From Bacillota bacterium (GTDB lineage Bacteria; Bacillota; Clostridia; Oscillospirales; Ruminococcaceae): a stretch of 57,603 nucleotides of DNA. The notes below the pieces were generated by a model. The model did not search any database and was not told the DNA's origin. It saw only the letters and a program-made list of their open reading frames with translations. Position 1 is the first letter of the stretch. The number at the start of each line of letters is the position of its first letter. The position numbers and the translations under genes are program-made. Positions 33,363-42,440 of the stretch are shown in pieces. The DNA is taken from positions 1-57,603 of the forward strand of contig JAEZKF010000004.1 in NCBI GenBank assembly GCA_023415575.1. The letters run 5' to 3'.

Positions 33363-34457
33363 TTAGACATAGCTGACCGGTTCTGCAGAGGACCTGCCCA
33401 AAATGAACTCAACATCAGAGAACTGGTTTTGCAGGCGATTCTTTAAAGCAGAAATCGCGAGCATCTCGGTGGCAAAATGGCCTGCGTCTACCAGTGTGAA
33501 GTCGTGGTTCTTCGCCTCGATAAACACGTTGTGCTTGATATCCCCCGTCACATAGGCGTCGCAGCTCGCCGCAATGGCGGCTGATAGGTACTCCCCGCCC
33601 GAGCCGCCGCACACGGCAACCGTCTTAATCGGGGAGCTGCCCTTGATGTAGCGCACACCTTTAGCACGGATGCGCTGGGCGACAAAGGCTGCAAACTCCT
33701 CCGAGGACATGGGTTTATCCAGCACGCCGATTCGGCCCAGTGAGATGGAGTCCTTGAGGGCGTGATTAATAAAGACATCGTAGGCGGGCTCCTCATAGGG
33801 GTGGGCCTTTTTCATGGTTGCAATCACCGAGGAAAGTCGGCTCTTGGGGCAAATCATCTCGATGCGCGCCTCGCGCACCTCCTTGAGGGTGCCCAGCTTG
33901 CCGATAAAGGGGTGGGCCTGGTCTCCGGGGCGGAACATCCCCTTGCCGGTGACCTCAAAGGAGCATTCGGTATAGTTGCCGAGCGCTCCCGCTCCGGCTG
34001 CCGCCATGGCGCGTTTGACATCCTCGGCGTTCTTTTTGGGGACAAACACCACGATTTTAAAGTATTCGTCGGTCGGGATGCTCTTAAGGCCCTTGAGCTG
34101 TTTTAGGCCGAGTGCCTGAGCGAGCACATCATTCACCCCGCCCTGCGCAAGGTCAAGGTTAGTGTGGGCGCAGATGGCGGAGATATCGTGCTTAATAAGG
34201 CGGTACACCACCGGCTCGCTTTGGGCGGTGACCGACTTAATGGGGCTAAAGATGATGGGGTGGTGGCTGATAATCAGGCGGGCGCCCGCTATGACTGCCT
34301 CGTTGACCACATCGTTTGTAATGTCAAGGGCGAGCAGGCACTTTGTCACCTGTTGCTGCTTATCGCCCGCCAAAAGGCCGGAGTTATCCCATTTTTCCTG
34401 CTGCTTAAAGGGCGCTATCCGGTCAATGTAGCTGTAAATCTCACCAACCGATGCCAT
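33363..34457 (-). CDS. Nif3-like dinuclear metal protein (YqfO type)
   Basis: A 364-residue protein of the DUF34/NIF3 family. Metal ligands sit in ISHHPIIFSP and AHTNLDLA near the N terminus and in GHFATE near the C terminus. The middle third (about 130-240) is the inserted domain found in the longer Firmicute version. Its biochemical role is not settled; GTP cyclohydrolase-related and metal-handling functions have been proposed for relatives. The start at 34457 follows GGGGGAGAGGT. It lies 19 nt after trmK, a widely conserved gene pair. Confidence 0.9.
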   Translation of the reverse strand: MASVGEIYSYIDRIAPFKQQEKWDNSGLLAGDKQQQVTKCLLALDITNDVVNEAVIAGARLIISHHPIIFSPIKSVTAQSEPVVYRLIKHDISAICAHTNLDLAQGGVNDVLAQALGLKQLKGLKSIPTDEYFKIVVFVPKKNAEDVKRAMAAAGAGALGNYTECSFEVTGKGMFRPGDQAHPFIGKLGTLKEVREARIEMICPKSRLSSVIATMKKAHPYEEPAYDVFINHALKDSISLGRIGVLDKPMSSEEFAAFVAQRIRAKGVRYIKGSSPIKTVAVCGGSGGEYLSAAIAASCDAYVTGDIKHNVFIEAKNHDFTLVDAGHFATEMLAISALKNRLQNQFSDVEFILGRSSAEPVSYV

Positions 34458-34476
34458 TACCTCTCCCCCTTTGTGT

Positions 34477-35187
34477 CTATTCTTCTAAAGCTACTCCGGT
34501 AGCCCGCTCAATCTCTTTGATAAAGTCTTGCGTCTGCTTTGCGAGAGCCTCGCGGTGTTCGAGTGAGGATGCGAGTATTCCCTCTGCCTTGCGGTGCTCC
34601 TTGCGCAATAACCTTCGGATGTACTCCTTTGTCTCCTCATCGGGACTGTCGCCGAGTCCACCCAGGCTAATCATAAGCGCATCGGGCTGCAAAATTCGTC
34701 TGCCCGTGTAGTGGACGCACATGACAGTATAGGAATGTCGGCCTTCGCACACGCCGCGCTCAGCCACAATCTCAAAGCCGTTTTGGTAAAGATACCGTCT
34801 GAGGTCTTCTTGTCTTGTCATAGGCTGCAGAATGAGGCGAACAGACTCGTCCTGCACCCACGGGGCTGCGTTTAGAATTCTTGCAATCAGCTCCCCGCCC
34901 ATGCCGGCTATGACAATATCCTGCGCGCTGTGCGGGGCAAGGCCGGTAAGGCCATCGGAGAGAACAAGGCTGATCTTATCCGAAAGGCCGTAGTGGGTGA
35001 CGGTCTCACGCGCACGCGCAAGCGGCAGAGAGCCGACATCACAGGCATAGGCGCGGGGGCATACTCCCCTGCCCACAAGGTTTGCCGCAAGGTAGCCGTG
35101 GTCGGTTCCGATATCGGCAAGCACGCTGCCCGCCCGTACCCATGATGCCACGGTGCTGAGCCGCTTATTCAAAACAGGATAGCGCAT
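34477..35187 (-). CDS. trmK: tRNA (adenine(22)-N1)-methyltransferase
   Basis: A 236-residue Rossmann-fold methyltransferase that makes m1A22 in tRNA using S-adenosylmethionine. The SAM loop is ADIGTDHGYLAANL (residues 24-37), the second motif AYACDVGSLPLARA, and the catalytic-region sequence IVIAGMGGELIARIL. The C-terminal helices (ETKEYIRRLLRKEH) form the coiled-coil extension typical of the family. The start at 35187 has a GGGGGAG ribosome site. It is paired with the Nif3-like gene, and the upstream MFS-like gene lies 22 nt away. Confidence 0.93.
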   Translation of the reverse strand: MRYPVLNKRLSTVASWVRAGSVLADIGTDHGYLAANLVGRGVCPRAYACDVGSLPLARARETVTHYGLSDKISLVLSDGLTGLAPHSAQDIVIAGMGGELIARILNAAPWVQDESVRLILQPMTRQEDLRRYLYQNGFEIVAERGVCEGRHSYTVMCVHYTGRRILQPDALMISLGGLGDSPDEETKEYIRRLLRKEHRKAEGILASSLEHREALAKQTQDFIKEIERATGVALEE

Positions 35188-35209
35188 CCTACTCCCCCTA
35201 ATCGGTTAT

Positions 35210-36469
35210 CTAGGCTTGCTGCTGTGCGTCAAGCTGCTTGACTGCGCGGCTTGCGAGGAACGCCGATATGTACTGGGTCGCCGTAAGAACGCACATGGCA
35301 ATCAGGTAGCCTTTCCGTGTCGGCGGGAACAACAATACGATTACAACGCCAACGCCTCTGCCTATTCCTAAAAGGCAGTCCTTGATGCCCAGGAATTCGT
35401 ACTTGGCCTGCGCGCCGTTTTCGGTTCTGGCAAACAGTGAGAACAGAATGGACGCAAGCGGGTTTAAAAGGACGATGTTGAAGAAGGCGTTGATGACGCT
35501 CATCAGGATAATAGTCACAGCGTCAAGCTTTAAAAACAGCATGCAGTTCGCCGTAAACAGAACGGTGACACTGATGAGAATCCACCGCACCCGGTTATTC
35601 GGGTGCAAAAAGCGGCTGGTTGCCCAGTTTGCAAGGATGCCGAGCAAAGAGGCTAAAAAGGTGTTAAGCCCGATGAGGGCCTCGTTTTGAACCAAATCAA
35701 ACAGCAAAACATTAAGAAAAAACGCAAACGTTCCCTCGCGCAGGCCTTTGACAAACTCACAGATCATGCATATTTTCCACACCTTTGTGGTTAGGATATC
35801 GTGCATTGCGAGCTTGAAATAGGTGCTCTTGGTTTTGGATGCGATGGACGGTATCTTTAGAACGATGAGGGCAATCGTTAAAATTGCCACCGCAAGCGAG
35901 AGACCGAACATCACATAATACCCGCCCATACCCTGAAAGGCGGCGATTACCACACCCGAAACGCTCGGCATAATCAGAGAAACAAGTCCGCTGCTCATAC
36001 CCATCAAAGAGATGCCCACATCGCGGTTGTCTTCACTTGTAAACTCAATAAGCAAAACGTTGTAGGCAATCCAGTAAGCCGTAGCGGCAAAGGCCGATAA
36101 CACGGCAATAATCGGCATGCCCATGCCGAGGGTGCCGGTGAGCATCAGGGCAAAAAAAGCTACGTACATAGAGATGTATAGCAAAATTCCTGTGCGAAGG
36201 GATATGCTGGGCGAGGTCTTGCGCATAAAGATGGCGCCCAGCGGCATAGAGATTGCAAAGCAAAAGTAATAGATGACGTTGTACCACAGGGTGATGGAGT
36301 TATCTCCTGTGACACGGATAAGCAGGGTATTGATAAAGATACCGTGCAGGCTTGTAAAGATTAGAAAACAGGTATGTACACCTACAAAGGCCATAAACCT
36401 TTTGGACAGTACGGCCGTACCCAAAGCATCCGCAATACGCGCCTTGACTCTGACAAAACCACGATTCAT
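35210..36469 (-). CDS. MFS-like membrane transporter
   Basis: A 419-residue protein with about 12 predicted spans, in the general pattern of the major facilitator superfamily. Examples are LGTAVLSKRFMAFVGVHTC at the first span and ISMPLGAIFMRKTSPSISLRTG between spans 2 and 3, a typical loop with basic residues. No substrate motif is visible. I take the start at ATG 36469, with GAAAGG 12 nt upstream; the frame stays open further upstream but that part is not membrane-like. It lies just before trmK in the same direction and may be co-transcribed. Confidence 0.75.
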   Translation of the reverse strand: MNRGFVRVKARIADALGTAVLSKRFMAFVGVHTCFLIFTSLHGIFINTLLIRVTGDNSITLWYNVIYYFCFAISMPLGAIFMRKTSPSISLRTGILLYISMYVAFFALMLTGTLGMGMPIIAVLSAFAATAYWIAYNVLLIEFTSEDNRDVGISLMGMSSGLVSLIMPSVSGVVIAAFQGMGGYYVMFGLSLAVAILTIALIVLKIPSIASKTKSTYFKLAMHDILTTKVWKICMICEFVKGLREGTFAFFLNVLLFDLVQNEALIGLNTFLASLLGILANWATSRFLHPNNRVRWILISVTVLFTANCMLFLKLDAVTIILMSVINAFFNIVLLNPLASILFSLFARTENGAQAKYEFLGIKDCLLGIGRGVGVVIVLLFPPTRKGYLIAMCVLTATQYISAFLASRAVKQLDAQQQA

Positions 36470-36676
36470 AGAAGTATGATGCCTTTCAATGTGATAGACA
36501 TGATAGTTGATGCGGATTATATCGCTTTTCCCGGGGCAGGCGAGTATTTCGAGAGCGCGGGAAAACAGCATATGTACGCTCAATTTTTGTGCAAAGCTAA
36601 GCCGTCCGATGCCTAAACGCCCCGGACGGTAGCCATTAGAATGTCGATTTGTGCGCCCAGATGGCACATTTCTAAG

Positions 36677-36877
36677 TTAGTTTTCGCCGATAAAATCGTT
36701 GATGTCTTGCACCAAACCCTCGCAGTCCACGCCGTGAACCATACAGGCCTGCTCAATGCTCTCGCCACGCGATGCGGGACAGCCGAGGCAGTGCATCCCC
36801 ATACCGAGGAAGAACTTTGCTGTTTCGGGATGGTTGTCCAATACCTCACCGATGAGGGAATCCTTTGTAACTTTCAA
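36677..36877 (-). CDS. DUF1858 small redox/disulfide protein
   Basis: A 66-residue protein of the DUF1858 family (hybrid-cluster-protein-associated redox disulfide domain). It has the family opening VTKDSLIGEVLDNHPETAKFF, then GMGMHCLGCPASRGESIEQAC, in which C-x2-C probably binds a metal or forms a disulfide. The start is TTG 36877, 10 nt after AAGGAATG. It is monocistronic, divergent from the HlyD-like gene across a 296-nt regulatory interval. The precise role of the family is unknown. Confidence 0.88.
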   Translation of the reverse strand: MKVTKDSLIGEVLDNHPETAKFFLGMGMHCLGCPASRGESIEQACMVHGVDCEGLVQDINDFIGEN

Positions 36878-36988
36878 CCGTTATTCATTCCTTTCCTTTG
36901 GTTTGACGAAATGCTTTATCGTACTTTGGATAAAAGGCTGTTTCGAGTTATTTCTATTATAATGTTCCGTAACAAGCAATGCAATATA

Positions 36989-37036
36989 CAAAGTTTATAT
37001 ATCAGACAATGCCTTGTAAACAATATATAAACTTTG
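36989..37036. promoter_or_regulatory. 14-bp inverted repeat upstream of efflux promoter
   Basis: CAAAGTTTATATAT (36989-37002) and ATATATAAACTTTG (37023-37036) are perfect inverted copies, 20 nt apart, ending 11 nt before the -35 box at 37048. The location fits a regulator-binding site for the divergent DUF1858/efflux region. Confidence 0.5.
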
Positions 37037-37047
37037 CTTGCAGAAAA

Positions 37048-37076
37048 TTGATAATGCAATTTTCCTCATATATAAT
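37048..37076 (+). promoter_or_regulatory. Promoter of the adaptor-permease operon
   Basis: -35 TTGATA (37048-37053), 17-nt spacer, -10 TATAAT (37071-37076); the predicted start near 37083 gives a leader of about 90 nt. Confidence 0.75.
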
Positions 37077-37173
37077 AATTTGTATCCGCATTAAGCGGTA
37101 TGTTCTGGATCATAAGCTACCATATTATACTTGATAATATAGTATTGATGCAAACGAAAGAGGGAACGGACAA

Positions 37174-38379
37174 GTGGCAAAGGAAAAGGGCAAGAAAAAA
37201 CACATTAAACTGATTATCTTTTTATCGGTGGCAGTGCTGCAGGTAGCGGGCATGGTCGTTTACAGTATGTATTTTGTGGACAAGACCGTGCACATTACGG
37301 CAATCACCGCCCAAAAAGCTGATATAGAGCAGTATGTATCCCTTAAGGGAACGGTGCAGGCCTCGGATGACGAGCAGCTGTTTGCGCCTTCGCAGGTTAC
37401 GGTAAAGGCGTTGCATATAAAAAAGGGCGACATCGTAAATGCCGGTGACCTGTTGGCGGAGTTTGATGTGGATGAACTCAAAAACTCCTACAATCAGGCG
37501 TCCTTGCAGTATGCAAACGCAAAGCTGTCCTACGAGGATGCTTTGCGCAGCAACGAGGAGAACGAAGACAAGGCCCTGCATTATCAGCGCCTGCTCAGGG
37601 ATACCCAAGACGAGATTGACTCGCTGGATGAAATTGCGGATGCGGCGGAGATTGCTCAGCTCAAGTCCGACCTTGCCGAATACAAGGCCGAGCGCAAGAC
37701 GGCTATCAATTCCATCATGAGTGATGAAAAGATTGCCCAGCTTAAAAACAGCATGGACCTTGCCGCCATCTCGGTCAACTCGGCACGCAAGTACCTAAAC
37801 GAGGGCAAGGCGGGCATCACTGCCGGCATTTCGGGCGTTATCACCGAGCTGACCCTCAGCGAGGGCGGTATGGCAAGTGGCGCCGCCCCGTGTATTATCA
37901 TTCAGTCGCTTGAAAATCCCGAAGTAAGCTTCTCGCTCGGCAAATACGACCTCGGCCGCATTAAGACCAATCAGACCGTGAAAATCACGGTGGGCTCCGA
38001 GGAGTACCCCGGGCATGTGTCGCATATCGACGCGGTTACAACAACCGACGCGACCGGTGTTGTTGTAAAGGCAAAGGCCGTGTTTGACAAGGTGCCCGCA
38101 AACGTTGTGCTGGGTCTTGAAACCGACCTTTCCATCCTGATTGCAAGCAAGCGCGATGTGCTTGTTCTGCCGTTTGAGGTGCTGCGCACTGACCGCGAAG
38201 GCGACTACTGCCTGATTGTGGAGGACGGTCTCGTCAAAAAGGTATATGTTGAGCTGGGTATCGGCTCCGATACCCATTGTGAGATTGTCTCCGGTCTTGA
38301 GCCGGGCGCCGTGGTGGTAAATACCGCACCTACCGGCCTTACAGAGGGCATGCCCGTTACCGTCGACTCGTTGTCGTAA
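37174..38379 (+). CDS. HlyD/MacA-like efflux adaptor
   Basis: A 401-residue membrane-fusion protein. After a basic N terminus there is a membrane anchor (about 13-34, IIFLSVAVLQVAGMVVYSMYF). A lipoyl/barrel-sandwich half follows (ITAQKADIEQYVSLKGTVQA), a long coiled-coil hairpin (about 105-205), and the second lipoyl half (GISGVITELTLSEGG). Beta-barrel and membrane-proximal domains end PTGLTEGMPVTVDSLS. It should bind a MacB-type permease from the outside. The start is GTG 37174 with GAGGGA 8 nt upstream. The MacB-like permease begins 14 nt downstream; no ATPase gene is adjacent. Confidence 0.88.
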   Translation: MAKEKGKKKHIKLIIFLSVAVLQVAGMVVYSMYFVDKTVHITAITAQKADIEQYVSLKGTVQASDDEQLFAPSQVTVKALHIKKGDIVNAGDLLAEFDVDELKNSYNQASLQYANAKLSYEDALRSNEENEDKALHYQRLLRDTQDEIDSLDEIADAAEIAQLKSDLAEYKAERKTAINSIMSDEKIAQLKNSMDLAAISVNSARKYLNEGKAGITAGISGVITELTLSEGGMASGAAPCIIIQSLENPEVSFSLGKYDLGRIKTNQTVKITVGSEEYPGHVSHIDAVTTTDATGVVVKAKAVFDKVPANVVLGLETDLSILIASKRDVLVLPFEVLRTDREGDYCLIVEDGLVKKVYVELGIGSDTHCEIVSGLEPGAVVVNTAPTGLTEGMPVTVDSLS

Positions 38380-38393
38380 AGGAGGGGCAAGGA

Positions 38394-39581
38394 TTGTTTT
38401 TAGAAAATGTCCGCATGGCCCTCAAAAGCATCTTCTCCAACAAGGTTCGGTCTTTGCTCACCATGCTTGGTATCATCATCGGAATCGCATCGGTGATAAT
38501 GATAGTCTCGACCGGAAAGGGTGCGCAAAACAAGCTGATGGGTGAGATTTCCCGCATCGGCAAGGCCGCCGCCTCAGTTACGGTAAACAGCAAAGAGGCC
38601 AGCGACAGCGACTACATTACGATAGAAGACCTTGACGCGATGCAGCAGGCCATCCCCAGCATGGTAGCCGCAACCCCTGTGCTGCAGGTTTTCGGCACGC
38701 TTGAAGGGCGCAACGAGGATTTTGATACCGTTTTTGTCGCCGGCACCGAGCACCTGCCCGAGCTTGCAGGTGTAACCCTTAGCAGCGGAAGAAACTACAC
38801 CCAAACCGAGTATAACGAGGCACGTAACGTCTGCATCATCAACGAGGATGCGGCAAATAAACTGTTTGGCAATACCGATGTCACCGGTCTTACGGTGGAT
38901 GTGACGATCATGCGCCGCAGTGCGACACTCACAATTGTCGGTGTCGCCACAAGCAATATGTTTCAGGGCGGTACGGCGATTGCCTACCTCCCCTACACCA
39001 CATATCTCAATATCTCCGGCGACAGCCCCTTGATTTCCAACATCTATCTGCTTGCAGAAAGCGACGACCAGGTAGACAATATGTGCGCGGCCGCCTTGAA
39101 TATCCTTGAGCGCAGACACAACAACAGAGGTCAGGAAATCTATTCAGCAGAAAGCATGAACCAATATGTTGATACCCTAAACACCGTTATCAACCTGTTC
39201 CAGACCTTTGTGGCTGCGGTTGCTGCAATCTCGCTTTTGGTGGGCGGCATCGGAGTAATGAATATCATGCTGGTTGCCGTAACCGAACGCACGCGCGAAA
39301 TCGGCATCCGCAAGGCGCTGGGCGCCCGCACCGAAGCAATCTTAGCACAATTCCTGACCGAGAGCGCCATTCTCACCCTGCTCGGCGGTGTCATCGGCAT
39401 CGTGTTCGGTGCTATCGGCGCGTATGCAGTCTGTATCCCGCTCGATGTAGCCCCCGTGTTATCGGTTCAGACCATTGTAACCTCGGTTATCTTCTCCTGC
39501 TCGGTGGGTATCTTCTTTGGGATGTACCCCGCAAGAAAGGCGGCAAAGCTCAGACCGATTGATGCATTACGCCACGAATAA
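38394..39581 (+). CDS. MacB-like ABC transporter permease
   Basis: A 395-residue protein with the MacB/FtsX layout. One span lies near the N terminus (RSLLTMLGIIIGIASVIMIV), then a large extracellular MacB_PCD domain (about 45-255), then three C-terminal spans (FVAAVAAISLLVGGIGVMNIMLVAVTERTREIGIRKALGA and beyond). TERTREIGIRKALGA is the coupling-helix signature that contacts the ATPase. The start is TTG 38394 with GGAGGGG upstream. There is no fused or adjacent nucleotide-binding domain, so the ATPase must come from another locus or the system is incomplete. Confidence 0.9.
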   Translation: MFLENVRMALKSIFSNKVRSLLTMLGIIIGIASVIMIVSTGKGAQNKLMGEISRIGKAAASVTVNSKEASDSDYITIEDLDAMQQAIPSMVAATPVLQVFGTLEGRNEDFDTVFVAGTEHLPELAGVTLSSGRNYTQTEYNEARNVCIINEDAANKLFGNTDVTGLTVDVTIMRRSATLTIVGVATSNMFQGGTAIAYLPYTTYLNISGDSPLISNIYLLAESDDQVDNMCAAALNILERRHNNRGQEIYSAESMNQYVDTLNTVINLFQTFVAAVAAISLLVGGIGVMNIMLVAVTERTREIGIRKALGARTEAILAQFLTESAILTLLGGVIGIVFGAIGAYAVCIPLDVAPVLSVQTIVTSVIFSCSVGIFFGMYPARKAAKLRPIDALRHE

Positions 39582-39588
39582 GAAACAC

Positions 39589-39626
39589 AAAGAGCCATGA
39601 GGGACTACCCTTCATGGCCCTTTTTA
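39589..39626. terminator. Terminator between permease and hydrolase genes
   Basis: agagccatgaggg and ccttcatggccct form an imperfect stem followed by TTTTTAT; it sits between convergent genes and can act in both directions. Confidence 0.75.
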
Positions 39627-39636
39627 TAAGGATTGC

Positions 39637-40923
39637 TTAGTACATGCCTGCGGAGTTAAAGGTGCCGGAGCCTTTTAAGTAGCAGTCAAAGAACTCCAAG
39701 ATAATTCCGTTCATCGTCTCAATGCAGTAGTACGGGTCAACCTCCGCCTTGCGGCCTGAGTTGAGCATATTAGCAAGGATTGGGGAAAACAGCACAAGGT
39801 CAGTAAGGCTCATATGCTCCGCGCCGCGAAAGACCACCTCATAGGATGCGGGCGCTGTGGCGGATACGATTCGGTTTTCAAAGTAATCCGGGTCGTTATT
39901 AAGGATGCCGTTGTCGTACAGGTATTGCGAGTAGATATGCAGCAGCGGGGCCGGATAAGGTTCTGGATTGACGGTGTAGGAGCCGTTTTCTACACCGATC
40001 AGCTCGCACATCATGGGGGCATCGATGTTCACCACCGCGCTGATATCGCCGCGCACCCTCGGAACCCCCATTGCCGCCGCACCGCCGAGCGAGTGTCCAA
40101 ACACGCCGATTTTTGCGCGGTCAACAAGGTCGTACACACCGCCTTTGCTATCGAGTATGGTATCAATCACAAAGCTGATGTCCGAGACCCGAATATTCAT
40201 CCACTTTTGGAAGGTGCGAAGCTTTTGCACCTTATCATCGGTAAGGGATGCGTACTCGTTCATGTAGTTCATATCTAAGGTTGTCACCTTGCCGGAGCTA
40301 TTTTGCGTATAAAACGAGTGGTAGGGATGGTCAATCGAGCAGACAACATAGCCGTGGCTTGCAAGTTCCATAAAGGCTGATTCGTTGCTGTCCTTAATAC
40401 CGCAAAAGCCGTGCGAAAAGACGACGAGCGGGAACTGCCCCTGCACGTCTTTCGGGTACCATAGTGCTACGTTGACCTCGCGGTTTTCTCCGGTTGCGGA
40501 GTAGGTCTCCACGCGGGTTTCATCAACATAGGAATACTCGGCGGTGGCTACCTCATACGCGCCTGTGATTGCCGGGTGCCTGTATTGGGGAAAGACTATC
40601 GCGGGCAGCAAGGTGATGGCAATCAAAAGCACACCTCCGATGGCCTTTGCTATTGCCTTGCCCTTGCGAAAGGGCTTTTCTTTGGGATTAACCAAAAGAC
40701 CGACAAGGCTTGCAGCCGTTAGGATAGAAAGCACAGCGACAAACGGTATCCACCGAACGCTCCACTCATAGACGTGCAAGGCAAGGAGTAGTGCCATCGC
40801 CCCCAGACCGGCAAACCGGATGATGTGTTTCGTGCGCGGCTGCCACGATTTGCGTATGAGACAAAACGCCGTGTAAACAAGCTGCAATGCAATAGCAACT
40901 GATAACGTGAAAATACCCAACAT
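39637..40923 (-). CDS. Membrane-anchored alpha/beta-hydrolase (PAF-acetylhydrolase-like)
   Basis: A 428-residue protein. The first 115 residues hold about four membrane spans. From residue 120 on there is an alpha/beta-hydrolase domain: the oxyanion-hole region FSHGFCG (169-175), the nucleophile elbow GHSLGG (Ser278), and a late GAEHMS that probably carries the catalytic histidine. The closest pattern I know is platelet-activating-factor acetylhydrolase and related lipases, whose substrate here is unknown. I take the ATG at 40923, with GGAGGG upstream. It is a single leftward gene. Confidence 0.8.
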   Translation of the reverse strand: MLGIFTLSVAIALQLVYTAFCLIRKSWQPRTKHIIRFAGLGAMALLLALHVYEWSVRWIPFVAVLSILTAASLVGLLVNPKEKPFRKGKAIAKAIGGVLLIAITLLPAIVFPQYRHPAITGAYEVATAEYSYVDETRVETYSATGENREVNVALWYPKDVQGQFPLVVFSHGFCGIKDSNESAFMELASHGYVVCSIDHPYHSFYTQNSSGKVTTLDMNYMNEYASLTDDKVQKLRTFQKWMNIRVSDISFVIDTILDSKGGVYDLVDRAKIGVFGHSLGGAAAMGVPRVRGDISAVVNIDAPMMCELIGVENGSYTVNPEPYPAPLLHIYSQYLYDNGILNNDPDYFENRIVSATAPASYEVVFRGAEHMSLTDLVLFSPILANMLNSGRKAEVDPYYCIETMNGIILEFFDCYLKGSGTFNSAGMY

Positions 40924-41024
40924 GCAAAAATACCCTCCTTTTCCTTCTGACGCAAGTATATGACCGAAAAAACCTGTCGTCAACGAAAAGGAGGGTAAGT
41001 TGCGTTATGGGGTTGTAAGTTGCA

Positions 41025-41453
41025 TTACTTGCGGTTTTGCAGGGCTTTTAGGCCCTCGTTAATCTGTCTAGCCTCCCTGCTTCCAAGCAGCCAGCTTATG
41101 AGGTTAACCGCAAGGTAGACGAGAAACACCATAAAGATGAAGATGAAGGTGTCAAGCACATCGGAGAGGTTCCCGTTCAGCCACGCGAACACCGTCAGCA
41201 GGGCCTCCAGCACAAGCAGATGCAGGCCCTTGCGTATCACCGTCTGCCGCATGTTGAGCTCTTTTTTTGAGTAGAGGATGATGGATGGCAAGGTTCCCAA
41301 AAAGCCGGCAATCAGCGGCGAGTAAAAGGCATAGTACCCGAGCTCTGCGTCCGGCATGAGTATGGGGCCACCGATAGCGGATGCGACGTTGACGCAGGTA
41401 GTTATGATAAAAAACTGCATCGCGCATTCCTTTAGAAACTCTCGAAAGCTCAT
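41025..41453 (-). CDS. DUF3021 membrane protein
   Basis: A 142-residue protein with four predicted spans (about 10-28, 44-62, 76-96, 103-125). The sequence and its position after a LytTR gene fit the DUF3021 family. In such pairs the membrane protein is thought to control the partner DNA-binding protein, but how is not known. The start ATG 41453 overlaps the stop of the LytTR gene by 4 nt (ATGA), so the two are coupled. Confidence 0.85.
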   Translation of the reverse strand: MSFREFLKECAMQFFIITTCVNVASAIGGPILMPDAELGYYAFYSPLIAGFLGTLPSIILYSKKELNMRQTVIRKGLHLLVLEALLTVFAWLNGNLSDVLDTFIFIFMVFLVYLAVNLISWLLGSREARQINEGLKALQNRK

Positions 41454-41896
41454 AGTCCACCTCCTGCTAACACAGACTTCAGCTTCGGTACATACTGGCG
41501 GGATATGATTACCTCTTCGCCGTTAAAGAGCCTTGCCGAAAACCGCCCGTTTAGGATGGGATATACGTAGTCAATCTTCATGAGGTTTACTACCATCGAT
41601 TTGGAGCACCGGAAAAAGCGTTGGCTGATATAGAGGTCCTCAAACTCATATAGCTTGCACTTTAGCTCAAACGTTTCGTTCTGCGTATATGCAAACACAA
41701 GGTTGTCGACAGCCTCTACATAGAAGATGTCGTGCAAAAAGACTTGGGTCATTCGGTCTTCCTTATACCCCGGCAATGAAAAACCGGTGGACTTCACAAA
41801 ATTCACTATGCTTGTCACCTGATCAGTGACCTTATAGCATTGGATAATCACCTGTTCCGGCTGGGTTTTGTCTATCTGTTCTATCGTTACCTTCAC
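41450..41896 (-). CDS. LytTR-domain transcription regulator
   Basis: A 148-residue protein with a short N-terminal part and a LytTR DNA-binding domain from about 50 to 146. The domain has the FYVEAVDNLVFAYT strand, YEFEDLYISQRFFRCSKSMVVNLMKIDYVYP, and a C-terminal ISRQYVP. It has no receiver domain, so it is not a classic response regulator. The start is GTG 41896 with GAGGTG 6 nt upstream. It is the first gene of the pair with DUF3021. Self-regulation is likely but not shown by the sequence. Confidence 0.9.
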   Translation of the reverse strand: MKVTIEQIDKTQPEQVIIQCYKVTDQVTSIVNFVKSTGFSLPGYKEDRMTQVFLHDIFYVEAVDNLVFAYTQNETFELKCKLYEFEDLYISQRFFRCSKSMVVNLMKIDYVYPILNGRFSARLFNGEEVIISRQYVPKLKSVLAGGGL

Positions 41897-41956
41897 AAAG
41901 CCACCTCGGATATCTTTCTACAATGTTTACCGTGATTGCATATAGACGAACGGACG

Positions 41957-42418
41957 TTACGGAGTCTTTGCCTTGCTCATCCGGTGATAGCAAAGATAAT
42001 GCCCGTTTGGGGTCTGAATCCGATGATAGGACAAGGAGACATAGCCCCTGTTTAGGTACATCTGATATGCGGGCAAGGATGCTGAAACCTCCACCTTGTC
42101 AAACCGACAAAATACCTCCTGCTCAAGTACATCCATCAGGCTGGTGCCAACCCCCCTGCCCTGATACCGGGGCAGGATGAACAGGCGGCATATCTCGTTG
42201 CCCTTAATACTGCCTGTTCCTACGTACTCCCCGTCCTGCTTAACAAGATAAACCTCGCCCCGCTCGATGGATGCGAGAATCTTCTCTCGGGTATGGTGGT
42301 TTAGAAAAAACTCCACCGCGCCTGCGGGATAGTAGTTCGTGTAAATGGTCGTAATCGTATTGTGTACAATAAAGGCGACAACGTCAAGATGTTCCGGCGT
42401 GGCGCGGAGAATATTCAT
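41957..42418 (-). CDS. GNAT family N-acetyltransferase
   Basis: A 153-residue acyltransferase. The acetyl-CoA loop is QGRGVG (residues 86-91) in the segment FILPRYQGRGVGTSLM, with the preceding VGTGSIKGNEICRLF strand. The C-terminal half reads SLPAYQMYLNRGYVSL, the usual YxxxGF/Y helix of GNAT proteins. The start at 42418 has an AAAGGG ribosome site. It is leftward, 22 nt downstream of the GH3 gene, and may be read from it. Substrate unknown. Confidence 0.88.
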   Translation of the reverse strand: MNILRATPEHLDVVAFIVHNTITTIYTNYYPAGAVEFFLNHHTREKILASIERGEVYLVKQDGEYVGTGSIKGNEICRLFILPRYQGRGVGTSLMDVLEQEVFCRFDKVEVSASLPAYQMYLNRGYVSLSYHRIQTPNGHYLCYHRMSKAKTP

Positions 42419-42440
42419 AGGTCACATCCCTTTGCTGCAG

